64,000 bases of DNA from DATDAH01 sp963725155 (GTDB lineage Bacteria > Actinomycetota > Acidimicrobiia > Acidimicrobiales > DATDAH01): the NCBI GenBank assembly GCA_963725155.1, contig CAVRXU010000008.1:1-64000 (forward strand), given 5' to 3'. The notes under the pieces were generated by a model. That model saw nothing but the letters and a program-made list of their open reading frames with translations. It had not been told where the DNA came from and searched no databases. Shown here in pieces: positions 18,564 through 28,371 of the stretch; position 1 is the first letter of the stretch; each line of letters opens with the position of its first letter. Position numbers and translations under genes: made by a program.

Positions 18564-18714
18564 TCACGGAGGGCGTTGCGCCGGGAGGGACCAGCCTCCG
18601 ACCGCATCTCCGCCGGTGTCCGGATTGATTTCGCTTGGGTTGTCCGAAGGCCGCTAGCGGCCGGACACCTCCGAGGTCCCAAATCGTTTACCGCTCAGTT
18701 GGACCACCTCCTTT
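18564..18714 (-). other. short reading frame with near-perfect Shine-Dalgarno and an in-frame amber codon
   Basis: On the minus strand AAAGGAGGTGGTCC (18701-18714) almost fully complements the 16S anti-Shine-Dalgarno tail. A GTG inside it (18705-18707) opens MVQLSGKRFGTSEVSGR, stopped by TAG at 18654-18656; the same frame then runs on for 29 codons (PSDNPSEINPDTGGDAVGGW) to a TGA at 18564-18566. The TAG lies in a self-complementary 14-mer (18649-18662). The 11-bp terminator-like hairpin follows. It could be a small RNA, a leader peptide or a tiny gene; I know no matching family. Confidence 0.35.
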
Positions 18715-18757
18715 CCTCGGTCCGCTAATCAAAGCACAGCCGGACTACCCGAGGGCG

Positions 18758-19156
18758 TCATGTTTCGCCGCCTCCTGCTTCGAGGGCGCCGATGGCGGCC
18801 AGGTACTCCCCTTCCGCGGTGAGCACGGAGCGGATGTCGTCGGCCGTCATCTCCCGATTGTCGGCCTCGGCCCGGCGCAGGAGGTCGGCCACGGCGGCCT
18901 CGTCGGCGATGTCGCCGGCCTCGTCCCGGTCGGCGAGGTGCACGAGGTGCCAGCCCAGGAGCGCCTCGACGTCCTCATAGCTCAGCCGACTCGACACCTC
19001 GGCCGGTAGGGCGCTGGCCACGAACTCGATGGCCTCGTCCACCTCGAACAGCGCGGGGGGATCGGACCCGGCCAGCAGCGCATCGGCCCGGCGCAGCGCG
19101 AAGACCGCGATCGCCACCACAGCGACCACCGCCAGCACGATCAGGAACACGCCCAC
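18758..19156 (-). CDS. small membrane-anchored hypothetical protein
   Basis: 132 residues: an N-terminal transmembrane helix (FLIVLAVVAVVAIAVFALRR) followed by an acidic, helical cytoplasmic domain (ALLGWHLVHLADRDEAGDI, LLRRAEADNREMTADDI). No family is recognised. The GTG start lies one base after the stop of the DegT aminotransferase gene, so it is the second gene of that unit. No signal for cleavage; probably stays anchored. Function unknown. Confidence 0.6.
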   Translation of the reverse strand: MGVFLIVLAVVAVVAIAVFALRRADALLAGSDPPALFEVDEAIEFVASALPAEVSSRLSYEDVEALLGWHLVHLADRDEAGDIADEAAVADLLRRAEADNREMTADDIRSVLTAEGEYLAAIGALEAGGGET

Positions 19157-19157
19157 G

Positions 19158-20282
19158 TCAGGTGGGGAGGGCGTCGAGGAGGGCGGCGATCACGCGGTCC
19201 TGGTCGTCAGGTGACATGCCGCTGCCGCTGGGGAGGCAGAGGCCGGTGGCGAAGAGCTGCTCGCTGGTCCCGTCGACGCGGGCGGGGCAGTGGCGGAACA
19301 CCGGCTGCAGGTGCATCGGCTTCCACAGCGGACGGCTCTCGATGTCCTTCTCCTCGAGGTCCAGGCGCACACCCTCACGATCGACGCCGGCCTGCTCGGG
19401 GTCGACGGTGATGCAGGTCAGCCAGGCGTTGCCCTCGTCGTCGGTGGGCGCGAAGGCGATCCCCGGCCGGTCGGCGAGGGCGGCCCGGTAGCGGTCCCGG
19501 ATCTCGCGCCGGCGGGCGATCCGCTCTCCGAGGGTGCTGAGCTGGCCCCGACCGACCGCAGCCAGCAGGTTCGAGAGCCGGTAGTTGTACCCCACCTCGG
19601 TGTGCTCGTAGTGGGGCGCGTCCTGGCGGGCCTGGGTGGCGAGGTAGCGGGCCCGGTCGGCCAGCTCCGGGCGATCACAGACCAGCATCCCGCCCCCGCC
19701 GCTGGTGATGATCTTGTTGCCGTTGAACGACAGGACCCCGACCTCGCCGAACGAGCCCGCGGGACGACCCGCGGACGTGGCCCCGATGGCCTCGGCCGCA
19801 TCCTCGATGAGGGCGATGCCCCGCTCCGCACACAGCGGCACCAATCGGTCGTAGTCGGCGCACTGGCCGTAGAGGTCGACGGCGATGACCGCCGCCGGCA
19901 GCGCCCGGCCCTCCCGCTCCCGGGTCTCCAGCTCTTCGGCCAGCAGGTCGGGCGAGAGGTTCCAGGTCGACCCGTCGCTGTCGACGAAGACCGGCTGGGC
20001 GCCGACGTAGCAGATGGCGTTGGCCGACGCCGCGAACGTGAAGCTGGAGACGACCACGTCGTCGCCCGGCCCGACCCCGAGCTCGAGCAGGGCCAGGTGC
20101 AACGCCGCGGTCCCGCTCGACAGCGCCACGCCGTGGGCCCGTCCCGCGACCCGGGCGGCCTCCTCCTCGAAGGCGGTCAGGTCCGGGCCGACCGGGGCCA
20201 CCCAGTTCGAGTCCAGGGCCTCGATCAGGAGCCGCCGCTCCGCCTCCCGCACGTCGGGCGGGGAGAGGTAGATGCGGCTCAC
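19158..20282 (-). CDS. DegT/DnrJ/EryC1/StrS-type PLP-dependent sugar aminotransferase
   Basis: This intact 374-residue enzyme has DSNWVAPVGPDLTAFEEE at the start, SSGTAALHLALLELGVGPGD (PLP phosphate loop), DLYGQCADYD, IEDAAEAIGA (Asp-Ala pair that holds the pyridine ring) and SFNGNKIITSGGGGM, whose Lys near residue 185 would bind PLP. These motifs define the family that aminates nucleotide-linked keto sugars in the cytoplasm. Start GTG 20282 was chosen because homology-like sequence begins there (SRIYLSPPDV). It is divergent from the nucleotide-sugar dehydrogenase, 62 bp away, suggesting joint synthesis of an amino sugar for the glycan. Confidence 0.88.
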   Translation of the reverse strand: MSRIYLSPPDVREAERRLLIEALDSNWVAPVGPDLTAFEEEAARVAGRAHGVALSSGTAALHLALLELGVGPGDDVVVSSFTFAASANAICYVGAQPVFVDSDGSTWNLSPDLLAEELETREREGRALPAAVIAVDLYGQCADYDRLVPLCAERGIALIEDAAEAIGATSAGRPAGSFGEVGVLSFNGNKIITSGGGGMLVCDRPELADRARYLATQARQDAPHYEHTEVGYNYRLSNLLAAVGRGQLSTLGERIARRREIRDRYRAALADRPGIAFAPTDDEGNAWLTCITVDPEQAGVDREGVRLDLEEKDIESRPLWKPMHLQPVFRHCPARVDGTSEQLFATGLCLPSGSGMSPDDQDRVIAALLDALPT

Positions 20283-20344
20283 GACCCGACAGCGTGACGG
20301 GTCCCTCCCCGGTTGCGCCAATGCCGGGTCCCTAGACTCCGCCC

Positions 20345-21607
20345 ATGGCCGAGCTGGTTGTCGTCGGACAGGGCTACGTCGGCCTCCCGCTGGCGATCCG
20401 GGCCTGCGAAGCGGGCTTCGACGTCGTCGGCTATCGACGTCGACCACGACCGGGTGAAGCGCCTCGCGGCCGGGGACTCCCCCGTCGAGGACATCAGCGA
20501 CGAACGCCTTGCCGCCGCCCTCGCGACCGGGCGCTACCGGCCCAGCACCGACGCGGCCGACTGCGCCGGGTTCGACGTCGCCATCATCTCGGTGCCCACC
20601 CCCCTCCGGGACGGCAACCCCGACCTCTCCTACATCGAGACGGCGGCCGAGGCCCTCGCCCCGCACCTGACCCGGGGCGCCTGCGTGGTCCTCGAGTCGA
20701 CGACCTACCCGGGCACGACCGAGGAGCTGGTGGCCCCCATCCTCGAGGCCGGCTCCGGCCTGGTCGCCGGCGACGACTTCCACCTCGGCTACAGCCCCGA
20801 GCGCATCGACCCCGGCAACCCGGACGTGGACCTTCGAGAACACGCCCAAGGTCGTCTCGGGCATCGACGCCGCGTCGCTCGCGCGCGGTCCAGGGCTTCT
20901 ACGACCGCCTGGTCGACCGGACCGTGCCGGTGTCCGGCGCCCAAGGAGGCCGAGCTCACCAAGCTGCTCGAGAACACCTTCCGCCACGTCAACATCGCGC
21001 TGGTCAACGAGCTGGCCATGTTCGCCAACGACCTCGGCATCGACGTGTGGGAGGCCATCGACGCCGCCTCCACCAAGCCGTTCGGCTACCTGCGCTTCAC
21101 CCCCGGCCCCGGCGTCGGCGGCCACTGCCTGCCCATCGACCCGTCCTACCTGTCGTGGCGGGTGCGGCAGTCGCTCGGGCCAGACCTTCCGCTTCGTCGA
21201 GCTGGCCAACGACGTCAACGACCACATGCCCGACTACGTCGTGCGCCGGCTGGTCGTGGCCCTCAACGAGCGGGGTGCAGGCGGTCAAGGGCCAGCGCAT
21301 CCTGCTGCTCGGCCTGTCCTACAAGCGGAACACCGGCGACGCCCGGGAGACGCCGGCCGCGGTCATCGCCCGGCAGCTGCTGGCCCTCGGCGCCGATGTG
21401 CGGGCGGCCGATCCCCATGTCGCCGACGACGAGTTCGCCCCGCCCGTGACCCGGGTCGACGCCACGCCCGAGGAGGTCGCCGCGGCCGACGCGGTGGTGG
21501 TGCTGGTCGACCACGACGACTTCGACCTCGAGGCGCTCGTCGAGCACGCCGCCTACGTGCTCGACACCCGCCACGTCGTGCACGGCCCCAGGGTCGAGTA
21601 CCTCTGA
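20345..21607 (+). CDS. UDP-sugar 6-dehydrogenase (WecC/WbpA/TviB type), six +1 frameshifts
   Basis: The reading starts at ATG 20345 with VVVGQGYVGLPLAIRACEAG, the NAD-binding GxGYVGLPLA motif. Other frames show SVPTPLRDGNPDLSYIE, GYSPERIDPGNPD, then LTKLLENTFRHVNIALVNEL, FTPGPGVGGHCLPIDPSYL (the catalytic Cys and its GGHC motif), and GLSYKRNTGDARETPA. One extra base is needed at about 20434, 20826, 20882, 20941, 21181 and 21275; six insertions bring the end back to the starting frame. Repaired length is about 418 residues, normal for the family. It oxidises a UDP-sugar (glucose, GlcNAc or ManNAc) at C6 to a uronic acid using NAD. Confidence 0.8.
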   Translation: MAELVVVGQGYVGLPLAIRACEAGFDVVGYRRRPRPGEAPRGRGLPRRGHQRRTPCRRPRDRALPAQHRRGRLRRVRRRHHLGAHPPPGRQPRPLLHRDGGRGPRPAPDPGRLRGPRVDDLPGHDRGAGGPHPRGRLRPGRRRRLPPRLQPRAHRPRQPGRGPSRTRPRSSRASTPRRSRAVQGFYDRLVDRTVPVSGAQGGRAHQAAREHLPPRQHRAGQRAGHVRQRPRHRRVGGHRRRLHQAVRLPALHPRPRRRRPLPAHRPVLPVVAGAAVARARPSASSSWPTTSTTTCPTTSCAGWSWPSTSGVQAVKGQRILLLGLSYKRNTGDARETPAAVIARQLLALGADVRAADPHVADDEFAPPVTRVDATPEEVAAADAVVVLVDHDDFDLEALVEHAAYVLDTRHVVHGPRVEYL

Positions 21608-21623
21608 GCGCCTGGTCCGGGCC

Positions 21624-22406
21624 GTGACCGTGCCGGTCACACGAGCGTCCCACCGCACCCTGGTCGTCTACGTCGGCGCGCTCCTCCTCGCGGTGGGCCG
21701 GGCCATCGACACCAACCGCGCCGACGCCACCCTCGCCGTCGCCGTGGCCCTGCTCGCCTGGCCGACCTGACCACGAGCCGGGCCATCCGGGTCGTCGCCG
21801 CCGTCCTGGGCGCCGTGACCCTGGCCACGACGATCGACCCCGCCGGGGACCTGCCCTCGGGTCTGCTGGCCCTGGCGACCCTGGCCCTCCTGGGCTGGTC
21901 CTGGCCCCGCGTGGAGTCGGTCGTCGGCCGGTTCACCGCCGTACTGCTCTTCGCCGGCGCCAGCCTCGGCGTGTACGCCACGGTGCCGGACACCGAGGAG
22001 ATCATCCTCGCCGGCGTCGTCGTCCTCCCTGCGTTGGCCCTGCTCTCCTGGCCCGCAATCGCGGAACGGGCCCCGTCGGTCCTGGCCCTGCTGGCACTGG
22101 TCGTGTGGGCCGCGGCCCAAGGCGGCCGCGGCCGACCCGGAGCGGTGGTCGCCGCGCTGGTCTGCCTCGCTCTGGTCAGCGCCCCCGTGGCCGCCCGTCG
22201 GCTGACCCACTCGCTGCAACCGACAGGTGCTCATCCTCGCCGTCCACGCCGCCGCGACGGTGGTGATCGCCCGCGTGGCCGGCATGGAGACCAGCGCCGC
22301 CACCGCGGCGCTGATCGCCGCCCCGGTCGCCCTCGGCACGGTCGGCGCCGACGCCCTCGTCCTCCGGGTGGCGGTTGACGACCGGGTCAACGAGAGGATG
22401 GGCTGA
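21624..22406 (+). CDS. polytopic membrane protein of unknown family, two frameshifts
   Basis: Starting at GTG 21624 (VTVPVTRASHRTLVVYVGAL) the chain holds about seven short hydrophobic helices, seen across three frames: LATLALLGWSWPRVE, TAVLLFAGASLGVYATV, ILAGVVVLPALALLSWPA, LALLALVVWAAA, then LILAVHAAATVVIARVAG and the end DDRVNERMG at 22406. Breaks lie near 21768 and 22222. Repaired length is about 260 residues. It sits between the dehydrogenase and a GNAT gene in one direction, so it is likely part of the glycan operon. I do not recognise the family. Confidence 0.5.
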
Positions 22407-22413
22407 CCCACCC

Positions 22414-23385
22414 ATGGCCTCCGACCTCGTGATCCGCCGGGCGACCGATGCCGACCTCCCGGGCATCATGGCCCTCGCCCAGGCCGCCCTCGGTTGGGAC
22501 GACGACGAGCGCCACGCCGACTTCTTCGACTGGAAGCACCGCCAGAACCCCTTCGGGGCCTCCCCGATGTGGGTGGCCGACCAGGCCGGCGAGCTCCTGG
22601 CCTTCCGCACGTTCCTGCGCTGGGAGTGGCGCCGGGCCGACGGCGGCATCGACCGGGCCGTGCGGGCCGTCGACACCGCCACCCACCCCAGCCACCAGGG
22701 CCGGGGCCTCTTCCGGGCCCTGACCATGGGCGCCCTCGACGAGCTGGTCGACGAGGGGGTGGACTTCGTGTTCAACACCCCCAACGACCAGAGCCGACCC
22801 GGCTACCTCAAGATGGGCTGGGAGATCATCGGCCGCCCACCGGTGCGCGTGCGTCCGTGTGGCCTCGGTGGCCTGGTCCGCCTCGCCCAGGCCCGGGTCG
22901 CGGCCGCCAAGTGGTCCGAGGCCGCCGACTTCGGACAATCGGCCACCGACGCCTTCGCCGACGACGCCGAGCTCGATCGCCTGGTGACCACGCTCGCCCC
23001 CGACGCGCTCTCCACCAACCGCTCCGCGGCCTACCTCCGCTGGCGATTCGGCTTCGCCCCTCTCCACTACCGGGTGGTGCGCCGAGGCGACGACCTGACC
23101 GATGGCTTCGCCGTCGTCCGTCTCCGCCGCCGGGGTGCCGCCGTGGAGGGCACCGTGTGCGAGCTGGTGGTCCCGTCAGGCGAGCGCCGGGCGTTCGGTG
23201 AGTTGCTCGACCAGGTCGAAGGGGCCGACTACCTCCTCGTCGCCGGCCGTCTCTCGCCTCGACAGGGAGGGCTGCTCCCGCTGCCCCACCAGGGCCCCCA
23301 GGTGACCTGGCGGGCCGTCAACCAGACCGAGCCGCCCACCCTCGCCGGCTGGAACCTCACCCTCGGCGACCTGGAGCTCTTCTGA
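22414..23385 (+). CDS. GNAT-family acetyltransferase
   Basis: 323 residues, intact. The first half is a GNAT fold: LVIRRATDADLPGIMALAQA, then DFFDWKHRQNPFGASPMWVA and THPSHQGRGLFRALTMGALD, the last being the acetyl-CoA loop (Q-x-R-G-x-F/A). VFNTPNDQSRPGYLKMGWE gives beta 5 and the C-terminal strand. The second half may be a degenerate second GNAT repeat. Start ATG 22414, 7 bp after the upstream stop. A paralogue with the same WKH...P.G motif lies at 39550-40467, again beside a polysaccharide deacetylase. Likely acyl-CoA-dependent N-acylation of an amino sugar. Confidence 0.72.
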   Translation: MASDLVIRRATDADLPGIMALAQAALGWDDDERHADFFDWKHRQNPFGASPMWVADQAGELLAFRTFLRWEWRRADGGIDRAVRAVDTATHPSHQGRGLFRALTMGALDELVDEGVDFVFNTPNDQSRPGYLKMGWEIIGRPPVRVRPCGLGGLVRLAQARVAAAKWSEAADFGQSATDAFADDAELDRLVTTLAPDALSTNRSAAYLRWRFGFAPLHYRVVRRGDDLTDGFAVVRLRRRGAAVEGTVCELVVPSGERRAFGELLDQVEGADYLLVAGRLSPRQGGLLPLPHQGPQVTWRAVNQTEPPTLAGWNLTLGDLELF

Positions 23386-23386
23386 C

Positions 23387-24213
23387 ATGAGCACCGCCCG
23401 CCAGCTCCTCGGTCAGGCCGTCAAGGCCGCCGCCGCGGGCGTCGACGTCGTGCGGCGACCGGCGCCGGGCGTGGTCGTGCTCATCTACCACCGGGTCGGG
23501 GACAGGCACGGGGAGCGAGATCGACCTCCCCACCGAACGCTTCGACGAGCAGATGGCCTGGCTCGCGCAGTACCGGCGACCGGTCAGCCTCGACGAGGCC
23601 GTCGACCTGCTCAAACGACCCGAGGACCCCGCCGGGCTGCCGCCGGTCGTCGTCACCTTCGACGACGGCACCATCGACTTCGTCGACCATGCCGTGCCGG
23701 TCCTCGTGCGCCACCGGGTCCCGGCCACGCTCTACCTGGCCACCGACTTCGCCGAACGGCAGCGGACCTTTCCCCCGGACGCGCACTCCGGTCACCTGGA
23801 GCGGCCTGGCCGAGGCGCTGAGCACCGGCCTCGTCACGATCGGTTCCCACACCCACACCCACGCCCTGCTCGACCGGCTGCCCGACGGCGAGGTCGCCGA
23901 CGAGCTGGACCGGTCCATCGCCCTGATCGGCGAACGCCTCGGCGTGGAGGCGCAGCACTTCGCCTACCCGAAGGCGGTCGCCGGCTCCCCCGCCGCCGAC
24001 GAGGCCGTGCGGGCCCGCTTCCGGTCCGCCGCCCTGGCCGGCACCCGAGCGAACCCGTACGGCGCCACCGACCCCCACCGTCTGGCCCGCTCCCCCATCC
24101 AGGTCAGCGACCACACCCGGTGGTTCCGCCGCAAGGCCCAGGGCGGCATGGCCGTCGAGGACGGGCTGCGTCGGGCGCTGAACCGGCGCCGCTACACCGA
24201 CGCGATCACATGA
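23387..24213 (+). CDS. polysaccharide deacetylase (NodB/CE4), two +1 frameshifts
   Basis: The early frame reads GVVVLIYHRVG; the middle one FDEQMAWLAQYRRPVSLDEA and VVVTFDDGTIDFVDHAVPVL (the TFDDG metal motif); and the last WSGLAEALSTGLVTIGSHTH with HTHTHALLDRLPD (the H-x3-H zinc motif), AQHFAYPKAVAG and the end at 24213. One extra base each near 23500 (GGG run) and 23782 breaks it; repaired length is about 274 residues. CE4 enzymes remove N- or O-acetyl groups from amino-sugar polymers. Its ATGA stop overlap with the next gene couples it to a GT4 enzyme. Confidence 0.75.
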
Positions 24214-25385
24214 GCCGACCCCGCCTCCTGCACGTCACCAGCGCCGACCTCAGCCTGGACCTCCTCCTGGGCCCGCAGCTCCAGGCCTTCGCCGCCGCCG
24301 GCTACGAGGTGCTCGGGGCCTCAGCCCCCGGGCCCTACGTCGAGAAGCTCGAAGCCAACGGCATCGGCCACGTGAGCCTGGACCACGCCACCCGGGGCTG
24401 GTCCCTGTCGACCGACGCGCGGGCGTTGTCCGAGCTGCGGCGGGTGTTCCGGGACCTCCAGCCCGACATCGTCCACACCCACAACCCCAAGCCCGGCATC
24501 TACGGCCGCATCGCGGCCAAGGCGGCCCGGGTTCCGGTGATCGTCAACACCCAGCACGGCCTCTTCGCCACCGAAGACGACCGTCCGGCCAAGCGCGGCG
24601 CCGTGTACGGCCTCGAGCGACTGGCCGCCACCTGCTCGGACGCCGAGCTGGTCCAGAACGAGGAGGACCTCGAGACCCTGGCCCGACTCCGCGTGCCCCG
24701 CCGAAAGCTCACCCTGCTGGGCAACGGCATCGACCTCGACCGCTTCGACCCCGCCCGGGTCGACGCCGCCGATGCGCGGGCCCTTCGCCACGACCTCGAC
24801 CCGGACGGCGACGCCGTTCTCATCGGTGCCGTGGGTCGCCTCGTCCACGAGAAGGGCTACATAGAGCTCTTCGAGGCCATGGCCCGGGTCCGCTCGGTCC
24901 ACCCGCAGGCTCGGCTCGTCGTCGCCGGCTGGGCCGAGCCGGACAAGCCCGACGGGCTCACCCCCGCCGAGATGGCCGAAGCAGAAACGGCCGGGGTGCG
25001 GTTCCTGGGCAACGTCCACGATGTCGAGACCTTCTACGCGGCCATGGACGTCTACGTCCTCGCCTCCCACCGTGAGGGCTATCCCCGGTCGGCGATGGAG
25101 GCCTCCGCCATGGGCCTGCCGATCGTCGTCACCGACATTCGGGGTTGTCGCCAGGTCGTGGAGCACCAGACGACGGGCCTGCTCGTCCCCGTCCGCTCGC
25201 CCGAGGCGCTGGCCACCGCCATCATCGAGCTGATCGAGGACGCCGAAGGCCGTCAGGCCATGGGGGCGGCCGGCCGTCGCAAGGCCAAAGCCGACTTCGA
25301 CCAGCAACGGGTGATCGACACCACGCTGGCTACCTACGACCGACTGCTGCGGGCGAAGCAGCGCCCGCGGCCCACCCCGGACTAG
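24210..25385 (+). CDS. GT4-family glycosyltransferase
   Basis: 391 residues, intact GT-B fold. The N-terminal domain has LHVTSADLSLDLLLGPQLQA and VHTHNPKPGIYGRIAAKAAR; the C-terminal domain has LLGNGIDLDRFDPARV, GAVGRLVHEKGYIELFEAMA and HREGYPRSAMEASAMGLPIV, the E-x7-E nucleotide-sugar motif of GT4. Related enzymes such as PglA and WbpH-type proteins move N-acetylated amino sugars to undecaprenyl-linked glycans. Start ATG 24210 overlaps the deacetylase stop. It converges on the acyl-CoA dehydrogenase with a 4-base stop-stop overlap. Acceptor unknown. Confidence 0.88.
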   Translation: MSRPRLLHVTSADLSLDLLLGPQLQAFAAAGYEVLGASAPGPYVEKLEANGIGHVSLDHATRGWSLSTDARALSELRRVFRDLQPDIVHTHNPKPGIYGRIAAKAARVPVIVNTQHGLFATEDDRPAKRGAVYGLERLAATCSDAELVQNEEDLETLARLRVPRRKLTLLGNGIDLDRFDPARVDAADARALRHDLDPDGDAVLIGAVGRLVHEKGYIELFEAMARVRSVHPQARLVVAGWAEPDKPDGLTPAEMAEAETAGVRFLGNVHDVETFYAAMDVYVLASHREGYPRSAMEASAMGLPIVVTDIRGCRQVVEHQTTGLLVPVRSPEALATAIIELIEDAEGRQAMGAAGRRKAKADFDQQRVIDTTLATYDRLLRAKQRPRPTPD

Positions 25386-26497
25386 ATGCCCAGGCGCTGA
25401 GCCAGGAGCTCCCGGTGGTAGCTGGGGTCGCCGAACAGCAGCTCGGAGCTCTTGGCCCGCTTGAAGTACAGGTGGGCCGGGTGCTCCCAGGTGAAGCCGA
25501 TGCCGCCGTGGATCTGGATGTTCTCGGCGGAGGTGTGGAAGTAGGCCTCCGAGCAGTACGCCTTGGCCAGGCTGGCCACGGTGGGCAGCTCGTCGTTCAG
25601 CTCCGCCGCGCACCAACCGGCGTAGTAGGCCGCCGACTTGGCCGACTCGACCTCGAGCAGCATGTCGGCGCACTTGTGCTTGATGGCCTGGAAGCTGCCG
25701 ATGGGCCGGCCGAACTGGACCCGCACCTTGGCGTACTCGACCGCCATCTCGAGGCACTCCTGGGCGCCGCCGACCTGCTCGGCGGCCAGGGCCACCGCGG
25801 TGAGGTCGAGGACCCGCTCCAGCACGGCCCAGCCGGCGCCGTCGGTGCCGATCAGGGTGGCCGGGGTGTCGGCGAAGTCGAGCTTGGCCTGCTTGCGGGT
25901 CTGGTCCATCGTCGACAGCGCCGTCCGGGTCAGCCCCGACGCATCGGCCGGGACGTGGAACAGGCTCACCCCGGCGTCGGTGCGGGCCGCCACCAGGATC
26001 AGGTCCGCGGTGTGGCCGTCGAGCACGAACATCTTGGAGCCGCTCAGGGTCCAGCCGTCGCCGGCCTTGGCGGCGGTCAGCTCGATGCCGGTCTCGTCCC
26101 AGCGCCCGTTCTCCTCGGTGAAGGCCAGCGTGGCCTTGGTCTCGCCGGAGGCGATGCCGGGCAGCAGCTCCTTCTTGGCCGTCTCGTCGTCGGCGTGCAG
26201 CAGCGTGTTGGCCGCCAGCACCACGGTGGAGAAGTAGGGGGCGCAGAGCAGGCGCCGGCCCATCTCCTCGAGCACCACGATCAGCTCGACGTAGGTGTAG
26301 CCCGAGCCGCCGTACTCCTCCGGGACGATGAGGCCCTGGAGGCCCATCTGGGTGGCCATCTGCTCCCAGACCGCCTCGTCGTAGCCCTCTTCGGTCTCCA
26401 TGAGACGGCGGACCTCGGCCTCGGGCGACTTCGCCTCGAGGAACTGCTTGACGATCTTGCGGAGCTCTTCCTGCTCTTCGGAGAATGCGAAGTTCAC
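25382..26497 (-). CDS. acyl-CoA dehydrogenase
   Basis: 371 residues, intact, of the FAD-linked acyl-CoA dehydrogenase family: N-terminal helices (FSEEQEELRKIVKQFLEA), a middle beta domain (ATLAFTEENGRWDETG, WTLSGSKMFVLDG) and C-terminal helices (ERVLDLTAVALAAEQVGGAQ, RVQFGRPIGSFQAIKHKCAD, QIHGGIGFTWEHPAHLYFKR). The last motif is where the family's glycine-rich and catalytic region falls. Start GTG 26497 was chosen over an upstream in-frame start because the family begins at NFAFSEEQ. It is a soluble fatty-acid or branched-acid oxidation enzyme and breaks the run of glycan genes; substrate cannot be told. Confidence 0.87.
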   Translation of the reverse strand: MNFAFSEEQEELRKIVKQFLEAKSPEAEVRRLMETEEGYDEAVWEQMATQMGLQGLIVPEEYGGSGYTYVELIVVLEEMGRRLLCAPYFSTVVLAANTLLHADDETAKKELLPGIASGETKATLAFTEENGRWDETGIELTAAKAGDGWTLSGSKMFVLDGHTADLILVAARTDAGVSLFHVPADASGLTRTALSTMDQTRKQAKLDFADTPATLIGTDGAGWAVLERVLDLTAVALAAEQVGGAQECLEMAVEYAKVRVQFGRPIGSFQAIKHKCADMLLEVESAKSAAYYAGWCAAELNDELPTVASLAKAYCSEAYFHTSAENIQIHGGIGFTWEHPAHLYFKRAKSSELLFGDPSYHRELLAQRLGI

Positions 26498-26553
26498 GGC
26501 GGAGTGTCTACTAGACCGCCCGGTCAAGTGTCACGCCCGGGCAGACTGGGAAC

Positions 26554-27167
26554 ATGGCCGTCGACACCCTGCACCACGAGGACTCCCAGGCCGAGATCCA
26601 CAAGGTCGTGGTGGGTCCCGTCGACAACAACGTGTTCGTCCTGCGCTGCAAGGAGACCGGCGACGCCGTGCTCCTCGACGCCGCCAACGAGCACGACCGC
26701 CTGCTCGAGCTGTGCCAGCGCTCTGGGCGTGCGCACGGTGCTCGAGACCCACGGCCACTGGGACCACATCCAGGCCGTTCCCGCCGTGCGCGACGCCGGC
26801 TACCAGGTCGGCGTCACCGCCGAGGACGCCGCCATGCTCGCCGCCTACGACTACCTGCTCGAGGACGAGTCCGTCATCGAGGTCGGCCGGCTCCGGCTGC
26901 ACACCATCGCCACCCCGGGCCACACGCCGGGCTCGATGTGCTTCCACCTCGAGGGCTCGCCCGTGCTGTTCAGCGGCGACACCCTCTTCCCCGGCGGCCC
27001 GGGCAACACCGGCTACCCGGGCGGCGACTTCGACCGATCATCGAGTCGATCGACCGGCGCCTCTTCACCCTGCCGGCCGACACGCTCGTCCTGCCCGGCC
27101 ACGGCGACGACACCACGATCGGCGCGAGCAGCCCCACCTCCAGGAGTGGATCGACCGGGGCTGGTGA
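26554..27167 (+). CDS. metallo-beta-lactamase-fold hydrolase, frameshifted
   Basis: From ATG 26554 the frame gives KVVVGPVDNNVFVLRCKETG and AVLLDAANEHDRLLELCQ; after one extra base near 26722, TVLETHGHWDHIQAVPAV carries the H-x-H-x-D-H zinc motif, and TPGHTPGSMCFHLEGSPVLF, FSGDTLFPGGPGNTGYPGGD and LPGHGDDTTIG give the remaining ligands. Missing bases near 27038 and 27135 shift it again; it stops at 27165-27167 after EWIDRGW. Repaired length is about 205 residues, matching glyoxalase-II-like MBL hydrolases. It is divergent from the acyl-CoA dehydrogenase. Substrate uncertain, possibly a thioester or glutathione- or mycothiol-type conjugate. Confidence 0.72.
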
Positions 27168-27539
27168 CCACCGCCGACGAGCGTCCGATCGACCCGACGC
27201 CCGTCCACACCGCCGACCTCCCGCCCACGCCCACCCGCGACCGCAACATCCCGGCCACGGCCTGGGTCGAGGCGCCCGCCGAGCCTGCTGCGACCTCGGC
27301 GACGACCTCGGACCTGCCCGAAGGCGCTCTACAAGCGCCGCATCGGCCGCTGGCTGCTCTGGCGGGCCGGCCCCGCCCGCGGCGCCGACGCCCGCTACCT
27401 GGCCGTCGCCGCCGACGACCTCGAGCGGTCCTTCACCTTCCGCCTCGACCCCGACGGCACGGGCCGGGGCGACGGGCCGAGCGGCGCGACCCACGAGCGC
27501 TTCCGGACCTGGAAGGAAGACCTCCGGGACCACGGCTGA
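27164..27539 (+). CDS. hypothetical protein, one frameshift
   Basis: It begins at GTG 27164, overlapping the MBL stop (GTGA), with a Pro/Thr-rich start (RPIDPTPVHTADLPPTPTRD). After a shift near 27323 a compact basic domain follows: YKRRIGRWLLWRAGPARGAD, YLAVAADDLERSFTFRLDPD, then RFRTWKEDLRDHG before the TGA at 27537-27539. About 125 residues, soluble. The composition is coding-like and the two parts fit one small protein; I do not recognise the family. It is co-translated with the MBL hydrolase and lies just upstream of the SUF block. Confidence 0.5.
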
Positions 27540-27567
27540 TCGCCGCTCAGAACGACCGCCGGAATTT

Positions 27568-27601
27568 CCACTATCGGCCGTAGTGCTAATACACTGGCCC
27601 G

Positions 27602-27604
<3 letters not shown>
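27568..27604 (+). promoter_or_regulatory. sufC leader, copy A: dyad and -10-like box near a GTG start
   Basis: CACTA-TCGGCCG-TAGTG (27569-27585) is an inverted repeat, followed by TAATAC (27587-27592) only 9 bases before the GTG. No Shine-Dalgarno is visible, so transcription may start at or just before the GTG (leaderless mRNA). The dyad could be a repressor site; which regulator binds is unknown. Confidence 0.4.

Positions 27605-28367
<763 letters not shown>

Positions 28368-28371
<4 letters not shown>

Noticed and set aside
18701..18714. Similarity to the 3' end of 16S rRNA on the plus strand
   Set aside because: Only about 16 bases match and no other rRNA sequence is nearby; it is better read as a strong ribosome site on the minus strand.
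19158..21227. A single 689-residue minus-strand protein
   Set aside because: Only the part up to GTG 20282 matches DegT aminotransferases; the rest is antisense to the nucleotide-sugar dehydrogenase.
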